Shown: positions 42,113-52,673 of the stretch, piece by piece
How the letters are laid out: each line of letters begins with the position of its first letter
Position numbering within the stretch: the first letter of the stretch is position 1
Assembly (NCBI RefSeq): GCF_001729245.1
Contig: NZ_CP015217.1
Span: 2,284,001-2,348,000, forward strand
Source of the DNA: Leptospira tipperaryensis
Lineage (GTDB): Bacteria; Spirochaetota; Leptospiria; Leptospirales; Leptospiraceae
Direction: 5' to 3'
DNA: 64,000 nt
The notes under the pieces: generated by a model
Databases searched by the model: none
What the model was told of the DNA's origin: nothing
The model's input: the letters and a program-made list of their open reading frames with translations, nothing else
Made by a program: the position numbers and the translations under genes

Positions 42113-42670
42113 ATGAATTCCCCCAAAAAGAAACCTCTTGAAAAGGAAAAGTTGACCCGACCACCCGGAGCTTCCTTCTTCATCGTAATCGCTTATGAAG
42201 ACGCGGAAATGTTTTATTCGATCAAGGCGAGGACTGAAAAAAAATTCTCAGCCACGTTGTATGAAAGCAATCCGATGCCCACTTGGAAGGATCCCGAGGC
42301 GGATCTCTGGAATCAATTCCCGGGAAGACATACGAAAATTCTTTCTTTTAAAAGAAGAATTCATAGAGAAGAACTTCCTTCGATTCAGAAAGAATGTCTG
42401 GCGATTCAGAATGCGGCTCTTGAAAAAGACAGCGGGATTCGAATTTTTCCCGGTTATCTTTGCAGCCATTCCGTAGTGATGGCATCCGTTCGGGACGATT
42501 TTCATAGAATTTATCTTTTCAACGGAGTCTATGCAGAAACGGTTTATAACTATCAAAAGCAGAAGATGGTGAGCAGAGAGACGGCTCCTCCTTTTTTCAA
42601 AACCCCGGAAGCGGTTTACTTTTTCACAAGTCTGAGAGAATCCTATGTACAAAACATTACAAAAAACTAA
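42113..42670 (+). CDS. DUF4416 family protein
   Basis: 185 residues. [37 protein letters not shown] and [20 protein letters not shown] match DUF4416, a family of unknown function found in various bacteria including spirochaetes. The conserved Asp-Asp-Phe-His element could be catalytic or structural. The end overlaps the lipoprotein start by 26 bp. Confidence 0.7.
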   Translation: MNSPKKKPLEKEKLTRPPGASFFIVIAYEDAEMFYSIKARTEKKFSATLYESNPMPTWKDPEADLWNQFPGRHTKILSFKRRIHREELPSIQKECLAIQNAALEKDSGIRIFPGYLCSHSVVMASVRDDFHRIYLFNGVYAETVYNYQKQKMVSRETAPPFFKTPEAVYFFTSLRESYVQNITKN

Positions 42671-43217
42671 TTCACTACTCGTTCTTTTATTCGCTATTTG
42701 GATTATAAATTGCGCACCTTCGAAATTGGAAATCGTTTCGATCACTCTCTGCGATCATTTCAACCGAGCCGGAGAATGTCTGGAACCCGTTGAAAAAAAT
42801 CATCACTACAAAGTGGAGATTCCCAACGTCAAAAAGCCCGATACCTGGGAAAAATTTGCGAATTATCTTTACTTCCATGCGAGGGAAACTCCCGGTTTTA
42901 TTCTTAGATTCAATCGCAAATTCCTTCCTTCCGAAGCAAAAGCGATCAAGGATTCTTACTTCGCAACGATGAATCTTTCCGGAACCGTAGAAAGAATGGA
43001 AGGTTTTGAGATGGGAGAAGATTGGATCGGATCCTTTCAATATTTGGGATCAATGATCAAGGACAAACTTAAAAAAGAAAATCGATTGGGGTCCTTTCCT
43101 TATACGAATACGATTTTTCCTGCGGAAGTGGAATTCAAATTCAATTCTTCTCTTTTTGAAGGAGAAGAAAAAACAAAGATCAATCTGAGTTTTACCGTTT
43201 TACCTCCGGAGAAGTAA
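42645..43217 (+). CDS. Putative lipoprotein at the end of the eno operon
   Basis: 190 residues. [20 protein letters not shown] is a hydrophobic signal followed by INC, giving a lipobox with Cys near residue 23. Mature part is hydrophilic ([18 protein letters not shown]), no family recognised. Overlaps the DUF4416 gene by 26 bp. The tandem ~148-bp repeat array begins 7 bp after its stop. Confidence 0.65.
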   Translation: MYKTLQKTNSLLVLLFAIWIINCAPSKLEIVSITLCDHFNRAGECLEPVEKNHHYKVEIPNVKKPDTWEKFANYLYFHARETPGFILRFNRKFLPSEAKAIKDSYFATMNLSGTVERMEGFEMGEDWIGSFQYLGSMIKDKLKKENRLGSFPYTNTIFPAEVEFKFNSSLFEGEEKTKINLSFTVLPPEK

Positions 43218-43223
43218 AGGTGA

Positions 43224-43836
43224 TGTCGGAGTTCCGACAAAAACGGGGAAAAGAAATTCTTCTTGCGGATATTCAGTTTTTCTGATATATGCAAACTCAC
43301 CGATTTTTCCCCGCCACCTCACCCCTCCACCCAAGATCAGGGTGGGGCCCGCGACTTTCACGGAAAAAACCTGTCGGAGTTCCGACAAAAACGGAAAGAA
43401 GAAATTCTTCTTGCGAATATTCTGTTTTTCTGATATAAGCAAACTCACTGATTTTTCCCCGCCACCTCACCCCTCCACCCAAGATCAGGGCGGGGCCCGC
43501 GACTTTCACGGAAAAAAACCTGTCGGAGTTCCGACAAAAACGTCCGAGAGAAATTCTTCTTGCGAATATTCTGTTTTTCTGATATAAGCAAACTCACCGA
43601 TTTTTCCCCGCCACCTCACCCCTCCACCCAAGATCAGGGCGGGGCCCGCGACTTTCACGGAAAAAAACCGTCGGAGTTCCGACAAAAGCGGGGAAAAGAA
43701 ATTCTTCTTGCGAATATTCTGTTTTTCTGATATATGCAAACTCACCGATTTTTCCCCGCCACCTCACCCCTCCACCCAAGATCAGGGCGGGGCCCGCGAC
43801 TTTCACGGAAAAAACCTGTCGGAGTTCCGACAAAAG
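43224..43836. repeat. Four tandem copies of a ~148-bp dispersed element
   Basis: Copies start at 43224, 43372, 43521 and 43670 with a terminal partial head at 43817. Each begins with the palindromic TGTCGGAGTTCCGACA (7-bp arms TGTCGGA and TCCGACA), then a body with GAAATTCTTCTTGCGAATAT and CTGATATA, then a hairpin CCCCGCC ... GGCGGGG spanning about 40 nt. Unit lengths of 147-149 bp are not multiples of three, so the leftward ORFs that run through are spurious. The array fills the gap between convergent genes. Relatives are at 55325-55475 and 60331-60662. Confidence 0.9.
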
Positions 43837-43848
43837 CTTCCTAATGCT

Positions 43849-44595
43849 TCAACCCTTCAAAAACAATTCAGCCGGATTTAAAAAAATAGTAGAAGGTTCG
43901 ACTCCTAACACCAACCAAGCGGTTAACCCCAAAACCACGGCCGAAACCGTTGGAATCAAAAGGTTATCGTCGATAAGCCCGTTCCAATACGTTCCACAGT
44001 AGAGTTCGGTAACGGCAGAAATCAAAATTGCAGGAATTAAGAATATAAAGTTATTATAAAATACGAAACCTTCAGCCTTTAGAAAATTTTGTTTTCCGTA
44101 GGTATCGGAAATAAACATAAATAAAAAGCCGACGATCGTGCACGCCACGATAAAAGCCACAATCCCTTCCACCGATTTTCCGTTGGAAAATCTTCTCCTT
44201 CCGTAAAACGTTCCAACCCAAGCCGCGGTCGGATCTCCGATCACGAGAAAGAGCATGGAAAGAATCGAAATCTCGGGAGGAAAAAGAAAAACTACAAACG
44301 TACAAGAAAGAAAATAAGGAAGAGTTCCGTTGAGTCTTGTTTTTTCCTCTTCCTTCATCAAAACCCCCGCAATCGAAAGAAAAAATTTCTGAAAACCGGG
44401 AAAACGAAATCGAAGATATTCGAGAAGAAGAATGATCGCGAGGCAAACAACAAGAGTCACCGAGATCACGGCGCGGGTGGCATTCAAAAGACTCCAGGCT
44501 CCGGAAAAAACATCCTGATAATAACAGACGGGAACAATCAATCCAAGGAGATGCCAGAGTTTACGTGCGTAATTGAATCGAACCGAATTTGTCAC
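43849..44595 (-). CDS. Dolichol/phytol kinase-like (SEC59/CDP-type) membrane protein
   Basis: 248 residues with about seven membrane helices. RKLWHLLGLIVPV, then LFLVIGDPTAAWVGTFYGRR, then GKSVEGIVAF match the cytidylyltransferase/dolichol kinase superfamily (GDxxA...G...GKSxEG). It probably phosphorylates a polyprenol or an isoprenoid alcohol using CTP, or makes CDP-lipid; substrate unknown. Downstream of the STAS gene by 7 bp. Ends 13 bp from the repeat array. Confidence 0.75.
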   Translation of the reverse strand: MTNSVRFNYARKLWHLLGLIVPVCYYQDVFSGAWSLLNATRAVISVTLVVCLAIILLLEYLRFRFPGFQKFFLSIAGVLMKEEEKTRLNGTLPYFLSCTFVVFLFPPEISILSMLFLVIGDPTAAWVGTFYGRRRFSNGKSVEGIVAFIVACTIVGFLFMFISDTYGKQNFLKAEGFVFYNNFIFLIPAILISAVTELYCGTYWNGLIDDNLLIPTVSAVVLGLTAWLVLGVEPSTIFLNPAELFLKG

Positions 44596-44602
44596 TTGTT
44601 TC

Positions 44603-44956
<354 letters not shown>

Positions 44957-45001
44957 AGTGGCTCGGAAAGACAGTCTATAAGCATTTCTTCCCTACGACA
45001 A

Positions 45002-45640
45002 ATGGTTTTTCACCTCTTAGCGATCCTATTTCTCATTTTGAGATCTTATTCTTTCCTTTCTCCGGGCGCGGTCGTCTTGGGATTTGCAGTATTATTCTAT
45101 CGTAAAAAAGGAATCACAAGCGGGTCTCAGAATTTTGAACTTCCAGCCGTGCTCACTCTTATCCTTCTCGCTATCTCCGGGTTAGACGGTTCCACGCCGG
45201 GTGACATCTTGGACTTAGTCTGCATCCACTGCGTAGGAATTCTCTCACTCAAAGAAGAATGGAGACGGAAAAGAATCGTAGAATTCCCGGATCTCAATGG
45301 GGACTCGATTCCGACCCGAATTCTTCGCAAACAAATTCTCCCGGTTTCCCTTCTCCTCATCGCCGGATTTAGAATCTGGTATCAAGGGGATTTCGAATTT
45401 TGGAACGGACTCGGCTTCTTCTACATTCTCAAGGCAGGAATTCTCGGCTTTGTTCTGGCGTTTCTCTACTTTCGTTCCGGAGAATCGGGAAGAAAGACCG
45501 GATTCTTCCTCTTTCTGATTCTTACGATCTTACTCGTTCATCCTTCTCAAGGAATATTGAATTTTTCGTACTTTCTTATATTTTCATTCTTGCAAACCGA
45601 CGTAGAATCAAAAAAGATCAACGCTGGGATTGAAGTATGA
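45002..45640 (+). CDS. Hypothetical polytopic membrane protein
   Basis: 212 residues from ATG 45002 (the open frame extends upstream to 44891 antisense to the STAS gene, which is unlikely to be used). About six hydrophobic helices (MVFHLLAILFLILRSYSF onward). No family recognised. Overlaps the next gene by 4 bp, forming a three-gene unit ending in a SurA-like lipoprotein. Confidence 0.6.
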   Translation: MVFHLLAILFLILRSYSFLSPGAVVLGFAVLFYRKKGITSGSQNFELPAVLTLILLAISGLDGSTPGDILDLVCIHCVGILSLKEEWRRKRIVEFPDLNGDSIPTRILRKQILPVSLLLIAGFRIWYQGDFEFWNGLGFFYILKAGILGFVLAFLYFRSGESGRKTGFFLFLILTILLVHPSQGILNFSYFLIFSFLQTDVESKKINAGIEV

Positions 45641-45987
45641 AGGTAAAGGTAGCACATCTTTTTCGTAAGATTGAAGAAGTAGACCGAGACATACTTGAAT
45701 TGGGAAAAATTCAGGAGAGAATTTCCTCAGACCGAGACTATTCCGGGATTCTTAAGGACTCCATTCAAAAAGAAATGGCGAATTTAGAAGCCGGAAAGAA
45801 CGAGATTCTTTCTTTAAAGATAAAAGAAGAACCCGGCAAAACGGGCCTAGTTAAGAACTCCGGAAAATCACCCGCTGAAATGAAGAATTTATACAGCTCC
45901 CGAGAAAAGAACCTGACCCGGGAAATTTCGGTGGAAATCCCGGATCGACCATCCTCCCCAACACGTAAAACAATTCACAAATACTAA
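45637..45987 (+). CDS. Small hydrophilic hypothetical protein
   Basis: 116 residues, charged, with a coiled-coil helix in the first 70 residues (HLFRKIEEVDRDILELGKI) and a Pro/Ser/Arg-rich tail. No family recognised. 4-bp overlap with the upstream gene and 18 bp before the lipoprotein gene argue for real expression. Confidence 0.6.
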   Translation: MKVKVAHLFRKIEEVDRDILELGKIQERISSDRDYSGILKDSIQKEMANLEAGKNEILSLKIKEEPGKTGLVKNSGKSPAEMKNLYSSREKNLTREISVEIPDRPSSPTRKTIHKY

Positions 45988-46005
45988 GATTCAAGACACA
46001 ACTTC

Positions 46006-47484
46006 ATGAAAAAAAAGACCCTATCTCTAACTATCCTTACCCTGATCGTACTGTTTGCATTCAATTGTAGCAGGGACTCCGATGTTCTCGCCTCTTTTAA
46101 AAACGGAACCGTAACAAGAGAAGAATTAAGAGCCTATTATAAACTCCGCGGCGTGGAACCCGATGCAAATAACGCGTCGATCGCCACTCAGGCTAAAATT
46201 GTAGAAGAACTCGGAATCCAAAAGATCGCCGAAGTGCAAAACAACGCTTCGAACGTAGTCACAAAAGACGAATACTCAAGAATTATGGGATTCGTAGAAC
46301 CTCAGATCCTTTTTAACGACTACAGAAAACAATTCTCCGAAAAACTTCTGACATCCGGAATGCTTGAGTTAGCGTTTGGAAGAATTCTTTTTATCAAAGC
46401 TGCGCCCGACGCTGCGGTGAAAGCCAACTCCATTCTTCAGGAAATTTCAGCGATCAAATCCGATAAGGACATCGCGGAATTCATCGCTAAGAATACAAAC
46501 GAAGTTCAGAGAAAGGCCGTCGGAGGAAGACTGGAGCCTCATTGTATCAACTGCGGAGACGATCCTTTCACCGCCATCTTGAAAGAAGCTTCCGATAAAA
46601 AAGGGACTTTTATTCTCAAGGAAGCACAAGGAAATTATTATATTCTCAGAGTGGAAAGAATCGAAAAAATCTATCCGAAAAAAATCGATAAATTCTTCCA
46701 AAACGAATTGGATAAACTCAAGTCCCTTGCTACAAAATATGTAAACAAGGAAGGAATTACGGAAGAGGAAAAAAGAGAAGCCGCTTTCTATTCCGAATTG
46801 GCAGTCAACGAAAAGGCGAATCAAACCGCCGAACACTACGGAAACCGTTTTCTCAAAGAAGCTTGGAAAAAGGAAATGGACGCTCTTCGTGTTCAGAGCG
46901 GACTAAAAATCGTAGACCTAACTCCTGAATTTATCAAAGGATTAAAGTCTGAAACGGTTCTTTTCGAAGACAAAACAGGAAATAAATTTTTATTCAAAGA
47001 TCTTCTGGTGGAATTTAATAAGATCGCTCCGATTCTTCAAAAACGAAAAACAAATCCGGAAGAAGAAAAGAACGACCAACTTTCTTTTTACACTCAGATC
47101 TATCTTCCGATCCGAATCTCCGCTGAATCAAAAGAAGTACAAGCTCTGAAGGATACAAAAGAATTTAAGAAAACTCTTCCTCTGCTAGGAAGATCGGTTC
47201 TTTTTATGTTGATTCGCAATCGTTCCACGGAGGCAAATATCGACGTGACGGAAAAAGAAATCAGAGATACCTATGAAGCCGGAAAACTCTACGCTTATTC
47301 CAAACCTTCTCCATCGAATCCGAACGAAAGGCTTCCTGAAGATTTCGGAAAGGTAAGAGATCGAATCAAACAAGAACTCGTAGAATCCAAAAAACAATCC
47401 GTCTTCCAAGACTATCTCTCCAAATTGAAATCGGAGAATGAATTCAAAATTTCGTCGGAAAGTCTGAAAGCCGGCCAAATCTAA
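46006..47484 (+). CDS. SurA/parvulin-like periplasmic lipoprotein
   Basis: 492 residues. Signal MKKKTLSLTILTLIVLFAFNC, lipobox Cys at 21. N-terminal SFKNGTVTREELRAYYKLRG resembles the SurA/PrsA N-domain. The middle part (HCINCGDDPFTAILKEASDK, GNYYILRVERIEKIYPK) resembles a parvulin peptidyl-prolyl isomerase domain. It may help outer-membrane protein folding. Active-site residues could not be checked by eye. Terminator follows. Confidence 0.65.
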   Translation: MKKKTLSLTILTLIVLFAFNCSRDSDVLASFKNGTVTREELRAYYKLRGVEPDANNASIATQAKIVEELGIQKIAEVQNNASNVVTKDEYSRIMGFVEPQILFNDYRKQFSEKLLTSGMLELAFGRILFIKAAPDAAVKANSILQEISAIKSDKDIAEFIAKNTNEVQRKAVGGRLEPHCINCGDDPFTAILKEASDKKGTFILKEAQGNYYILRVERIEKIYPKKIDKFFQNELDKLKSLATKYVNKEGITEEEKREAAFYSELAVNEKANQTAEHYGNRFLKEAWKKEMDALRVQSGLKIVDLTPEFIKGLKSETVLFEDKTGNKFLFKDLLVEFNKIAPILQKRKTNPEEEKNDQLSFYTQIYLPIRISAESKEVQALKDTKEFKKTLPLLGRSVLFMLIRNRSTEANIDVTEKEIRDTYEAGKLYAYSKPSPSNPNERLPEDFGKVRDRIKQELVESKKQSVFQDYLSKLKSENEFKISSESLKAGQI

Positions 47485-48247
<763 letters not shown>

Positions 48248-48270
48248 AAAAGGGTTAAATTCCTAAAGAG

Positions 48271-48297
48271 AAAGGGAAGCGTTCGCTTCCCTTTTTT
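48271..48297. terminator. Bidirectional rho-independent terminator
   Basis: AAAGGGAAGCG-TT-CGCTTCCCTTT is an 11-bp perfect stem with T-runs, between the double-XRE gene and the convergent DUF1566 gene. Confidence 0.9.
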
Positions 48298-48311
48298 GTG
48301 TACAAATACAA

Positions 48312-48800
48312 TCAACGAACGCAACGAACTCGAACCGAAGAAGTTGCTTTATCGAATGTATCATAGGTTCCGCTTGTAAATATCACCTGATACGCTGTGT
48401 TCTTATAACTTCCGGAAGGATGTGTAGTCGAAGTCCAGTAATAATCCGCAGAATTGGGAAAGAATGTCTGATTTATAAATGGGGAAGAGGTTCTTGTATA
48501 ATCCACTAAAGAAACGAGCTCCTTAACACTGGGAAGTCGCCATCCCCCTACTCCGCCTAAATTCAAGGTATTACAGTAGTTCAATGCTGCGTCCCAGAAC
48601 AGGACGTTTGCCGTTCCCACACTACAATCCGTGTAGGAATCCGCCGCACTTCCAAGGCCGGACGCGCATCTCTGCCAAACTAGCCCGCTCTTTTGATCCA
48701 CAACCGTTCCGTCTCCGACGTTCGTAAAAGGCCCAGTATAAGCGCTCAACGATAGCACGCCGAATATAAAAAAGGAAAATAGAAATAGTTTTGATCTCAT
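48312..48800 (-). CDS. Exported DUF1566-domain protein
   Basis: 162 residues from ATG 48800 (an upstream start at 48839 would overlap the neighbour). Signal peptide MRSKLFLFSFFIFGVLSLSA. The mature part is a DUF1566 domain: KSGLVWQRCAS, ALNYCNTLNLGGVGGWRLPS and YYWTSTTHP, ending VRVRCVR. DUF1566 occurs in leptospiral surface proteins of unknown role. It sits 17 bp after the large gene that ends in the same domain, so it may be a duplicate. Confidence 0.75.
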   Translation of the reverse strand: MRSKLFLFSFFIFGVLSLSAYTGPFTNVGDGTVVDQKSGLVWQRCASGLGSAADSYTDCSVGTANVLFWDAALNYCNTLNLGGVGGWRLPSVKELVSLVDYTRTSSPFINQTFFPNSADYYWTSTTHPSGSYKNTAYQVIFTSGTYDTFDKATSSVRVRCVR

Positions 48801-48817
48801 ATTCGTCTCTCTCTCGT

Positions 48818-50911
48818 TCATGGATTTCCATTTACGCAAAACGCGTAGTAGGAATATCCGTCGTTCGAATTATTCTTATTGTAAGTAAAGATTCTCGCGC
48901 CGAAATTTCGAATCACGTAAGCGTTAATCGTATTTGAGCGAATCGTAGTCGAACTCCAAAATCTTTGATTCGACGCGTTGCTCGGAAAGTTAGGAAAACT
49001 CGCCGGAGCGACAAACGTATAACCCGAGGTCGCCGAAGGAAACGTGATCAGAGAATGAAAATCGTCCATCGTCGCGAGTCTCCAACCCTTTAACCCGGCA
49101 TAACCTTGATTTGTATTTCTTTCGTTTAAGGAGTTGCAAGAAGATAAAGCATTCGACCAGTTTACTTCGGTCGCCGTTCCTGCGCACGTGGTTCCGTTCC
49201 ATTCCATCCCTTGCACACAACTTCTCCATTTCAAACCGCTCGTAGAATCGATGCTAACCGGATCGTTTGCAAAACCTCCCAGAAAGGAAGGAACTGAAAT
49301 AGATTGTAAGGAAGGTGTTCCGGCAAAAGCTCCGTCTTGTCCCGTTCCTCCGCAAGCAATCGTCGCGCCGCTTGCGTCATAACAACCCGGTTGATTCGTA
49401 TCGATAATATTTCTCAGAGCGACCATTCCTCCGGTCGTATAAGTAAAGTAGAAATAACCGGTCCCATCGCCAACGAGAGAGTTTCCGGCGACGTCTTTAA
49501 AATTCGCTGCAAGAATTTTGATTTTAACCAAAGTAAATTCCGGAAGAATCGAATCCAGGTCGATCTTGACAACGGTTCCGGAAATCCATTGGACAACGAC
49601 GCTGACAGGAAGTGTCAACTCGACAGTTGTAAGACTTCCACCGCTACCATAGGTAACTAAGACGTGCAATTCAATCGTAGTACCTGCTTGCATCGTTTCA
49701 CTGAAGGTAAGAAGCAGGTTTCGATTAAAAACGTCGGTATCCACGGCCGCATTACTTGGCGACGTAGATACGAGAGTCGGCGCGGCCGTATCCAGTGTAA
49801 TGTTAAAATTAAAACTACCCGCCTGATTGGAACTATCCAGAAGACAAAGTTTAAAAAAATTCGATCCTTCCGAAAAACCTCCGTTGGGAACCGTAGTATC
49901 CTGAGTTCCCGGAGTCGCGAGAACCCCGGAGGCGATGGTCACACCCGGCGTAATGCTCATACAATCCGTAGAAGCCGGAACGATATAATAATTCCCGGAA
50001 GCATCCGAGGTCCAATTGACCGAAGTGGCGCTACTCGCGTTCGTAGTTCCGTTTTGAATCGAATTGAGGGTCAGAGTCGGAGCAGGAGTTACAGGAATAT
50101 TCACCGTATAAGTCGCAGACAAAGGCCCAATGAGATTCCCTGCCCGATCGGAGGCGAGCACTTTCACCGTCGTAGTTCCGCTCCCGATCGTCAAAGAAGT
50201 CGGAAAAACCGAGCCGAAAACAATCTGCAAAGGATCAAAATCGAGAAGAAGAGAAAGAGAAGGATCGGTTCCGTCGACCGTGTAGATCAAATCCTTACAA
50301 CCGGAAACCGAATCGCTACAAGTCACGCTCAGGCTCTGAGTCGAAGTATAAGTTCCGCCGGAAACTGAGAAATTCAGAGTCGGAGCGGTCGTATCGTAAA
50401 TCAACGAAGCCGATTTTTGACTCAAAATCTGGGAATCCTGGATCAAGGAAACGTCCAAAGTATTCCCTCCTACATTCACCGGGTAAGAAGCCGGAATTGT
50501 AAGATTTAAGTCCAGATTGGTAGCGCCCGCGGCAAGGGTCGCGCTATACAAGGAACTGGCGCTGAGGCAACCAGGATCATTCAAACAAATTTTCAATTTT
50601 GCACCCGCGGGAACGTCAGCCAAATTCAAAACCAAGTTCAGCCCCGTTTGGCCGGAAATCAAGGAGGAGGCGTAATAAATTCCGTTGTAAACACTCTTTC
50701 CTCCGGCCAGAGAAAGACTGCTTACACTCGGGGAGGAATTGGAAGTCCCGAAAGGATTGGAAATATTAGAAAGAGACGTCGGCAGATAATAGAATTTAAA
50801 ATCGTTCTGATTCATGTCTTTCAAACAGGAAAGAAAGAAAAAACAGACAAGAAGGCCAATCCAATCCGCTTTGAATTTATTTATTTTAGAATCCCTTCGA
50901 TCCTTCTTCAT
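48818..50911 (-). CDS. Large multidomain surface lipoprotein with C-terminal DUF1566
   Basis: 697 residues from ATG 50911, which has GGAGG 8-9 nt upstream; an open frame to 51076 is probably untranslated. MKKDRRDSKINKFKADWIG then VCFFFLSC gives a lipobox. Modules in order: an Ig-like/CHB_HEX-type part (TYTSTQSLSVTCSDSVSGC), another beta part, a Big_5-like domain (STSPSNAAVDTDVFN), and a C-terminal DUF1566 (SGLKWRSCVQGMEW, GLKGWRLATMDDF, RFWSST). Likely surface-exposed; function unknown. Confidence 0.75.
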   Translation of the reverse strand: MKKDRRDSKINKFKADWIGLLVCFFFLSCLKDMNQNDFKFYYLPTSLSNISNPFGTSNSSPSVSSLSLAGGKSVYNGIYYASSLISGQTGLNLVLNLADVPAGAKLKICLNDPGCLSASSLYSATLAAGATNLDLNLTIPASYPVNVGGNTLDVSLIQDSQILSQKSASLIYDTTAPTLNFSVSGGTYTSTQSLSVTCSDSVSGCKDLIYTVDGTDPSLSLLLDFDPLQIVFGSVFPTSLTIGSGTTTVKVLASDRAGNLIGPLSATYTVNIPVTPAPTLTLNSIQNGTTNASSATSVNWTSDASGNYYIVPASTDCMSITPGVTIASGVLATPGTQDTTVPNGGFSEGSNFFKLCLLDSSNQAGSFNFNITLDTAAPTLVSTSPSNAAVDTDVFNRNLLLTFSETMQAGTTIELHVLVTYGSGGSLTTVELTLPVSVVVQWISGTVVKIDLDSILPEFTLVKIKILAANFKDVAGNSLVGDGTGYFYFTYTTGGMVALRNIIDTNQPGCYDASGATIACGGTGQDGAFAGTPSLQSISVPSFLGGFANDPVSIDSTSGLKWRSCVQGMEWNGTTCAGTATEVNWSNALSSCNSLNERNTNQGYAGLKGWRLATMDDFHSLITFPSATSGYTFVAPASFPNFPSNASNQRFWSSTTIRSNTINAYVIRNFGARIFTYNKNNSNDGYSYYAFCVNGNP

Positions 50912-51490
50912 AGTTTGGCCTCCAAAAGAAATAGAGGATACACCAAATTTCGCTTCAATTCTTCTTGGATTATAAAAAGCAAAATTTATATATTCAAAAA
51001 CTCGCAAGCAAATTGTTATCGGGAGTTTTTTCTTCGCTCTTGTTTCCACCTCAAAGATTCCAATTTTGAACGGCAAAAAGAAATGATTGGCTTACATGTT
51101 TGAAATTTTTTATTTCCTCTGATGAAGACACGGATATGTCAAAAGCATTGTAACGCCTTTCCGTTAGTTTTGCTTCAAAACATTTAATACGACAAAAAAT
51201 TTACAAGTAAGCAAATTTACCGATTTATAATTGTAATCAAATCAAAGGCTAAATTATAGATTAGTGCTTCTAGTTTATAGCAAGTTAATTGCAAAATTAG
51301 GTTCCTCTAAGAGTAGTTGTTAAAGAACAGAAAAGAAAAAGTGAGACTCACTGTGGAATCAAAATTCTTCAAATCTCATTTTATAAAAGCAAAATCGCCA
51401 AAGGATCGTTTGAACGGAACCGAATGCATTTTGAAATTTTGAAAACTATATGGAGCAAGCGCAATCTGAAAGATAGCTTTATGGAGAATT
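50912..51490. other. AT-rich intergenic region between surface lipoprotein and AraC regulator
   Basis: About 580 bp with long A/T runs; divergent promoters are expected here. No gene seen beyond a spurious open frame antisense to the leader. Confidence 0.45.
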
Positions 51491-52657
51491 ATGATTTTTG
51501 ATTTTGATAAAATAATAAATCACCTTCATCTGATAGGGATTTACCTCGGATTTTCGATCGGCCTATTGAGGTTATATCGTTTCAAAAAGAATCGAATGAA
51601 CGTACTCTATGGGATTACTTTCATCTGCATCAGTCTATTTCTTTATATAGGCGGAGATAGTGATTTTTATCTTCTGCAGTCTCAAACCGGCGGTCATTAC
51701 GACTGGTCTCTGCTCTTCTTTGGACTGATAATCTATTCTTGTCTGATGTGTCGATCTCTGATGCGGAAATCGATCGGTCTGGAAATTCGGAGCAACGACG
51801 CTGGAATCAATCTTCTGTTTACGTTCGCGATCAATTTCATTCTTTCGTTTATTTTTCGGGATGAAATCTCGTTCAATATCGCCGGAAATTTAGCCAGTAT
51901 TGTCATCACGTCGTATACTTTTGTGGAAATCACAACTTCTATTCATACTAGGAGACTTCCCAGAATCTACTATCACCTTACAGTGATGGCCTTTTTTATG
52001 AGCTTTGCTTTGATTTTGGATGTGATCGCTATTTTTAAAAACGATCTTCGTTATCATCTGATATCCAATGTGATTCCCGGGCTTTTGTTGGTTTACTTCC
52101 ATTTACTCGAAATCTACGCGCCGGTGATCACGGATAAAAAGACGATGAGTTCCCTTTCTATCGAACAAAGACAGCAGAGAAGAAAGGAAAATATCGCTTT
52201 GATCCAAGAGAAAACCAATCGAAAAAAGAACGATCCTTCCGAAAACAAGGGATTGCTAAAGGAAAACGATCTCGCTCGTATCGAGGAACGGTTAAAATCC
52301 TTCTTAGACGAAAAACGTTTCTTGGACGAAGAGTTGCGTCTTCCGGATCTTTCGGCTTACTTGGGAATTTCAGTCCATCAGGCGTCTTTGTATCTGAACC
52401 AATATCGGAACACGAGCTTTACGGATTTTATCAATCAGAATCGAATCGAAGAAGCAAAACGTTTAATTTTAGAAGAAACGAATAAAAATCTCATCGATAT
52501 CGGCCTGGAATGCGGATTCAATTCGTATTCTCCGTTTCATAGGGCTTGTATTCGGTTTACGGGATATTCTCCCAAGGATTTGAGAAATTTGGTTCTAAAA
52601 AAAGAGGACCCTAAGCCGACTCTCATTCCCGAAATTGGAGAAAGAAGAACGATTTAA
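51491..52657 (+). CDS. Membrane-anchored AraC-family transcriptional regulator
   Basis: 388 residues. Residues 1-215 contain about seven hydrophobic helices (for example IGIYLGFSIGLLRLY, FGLIIYSCLMCRSL, IYYHLTVMAFFMSF), and the last ~100 form a double-HTH AraC domain (LPDLSAYLGISVHQASLYL; DIGLECGFNSYSPFHRAC with FTGYSPKDLR). This topology implies sensing in the membrane and DNA binding in the cytoplasm. Signal and targets unknown. Convergent with clpB, 16 bp apart. Confidence 0.82.
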   Translation: MIFDFDKIINHLHLIGIYLGFSIGLLRLYRFKKNRMNVLYGITFICISLFLYIGGDSDFYLLQSQTGGHYDWSLLFFGLIIYSCLMCRSLMRKSIGLEIRSNDAGINLLFTFAINFILSFIFRDEISFNIAGNLASIVITSYTFVEITTSIHTRRLPRIYYHLTVMAFFMSFALILDVIAIFKNDLRYHLISNVIPGLLLVYFHLLEIYAPVITDKKTMSSLSIEQRQQRRKENIALIQEKTNRKKNDPSENKGLLKENDLARIEERLKSFLDEKRFLDEELRLPDLSAYLGISVHQASLYLNQYRNTSFTDFINQNRIEEAKRLILEETNKNLIDIGLECGFNSYSPFHRACIRFTGYSPKDLRNLVLKKEDPKPTLIPEIGERRTI

Positions 52658-52673
52658 GGTCCGATGTTTTACT

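Noticed and set aside
43100..43833. Series of leftward ORFs of 66-82 codons (starting MSLHISEKQN or similar) through the 43-kb array
   Set aside because: They are reading frames through non-coding repeat units whose 147-149 bp period shifts frame, with no ribosome sites; the same is true at 60303-60699.
43224..43836. Element arrays as ordinary rho-independent terminators
   Set aside because: A T-run precedes rather than follows the GC hairpin on the plus strand, and on the minus strand the hairpin is followed by A residues.
49664..50368. 234-codon rightward ORF, Arg-rich
   Set aside because: Antisense to the large surface lipoprotein, extreme Arg/Ile composition, no ribosome site or family.
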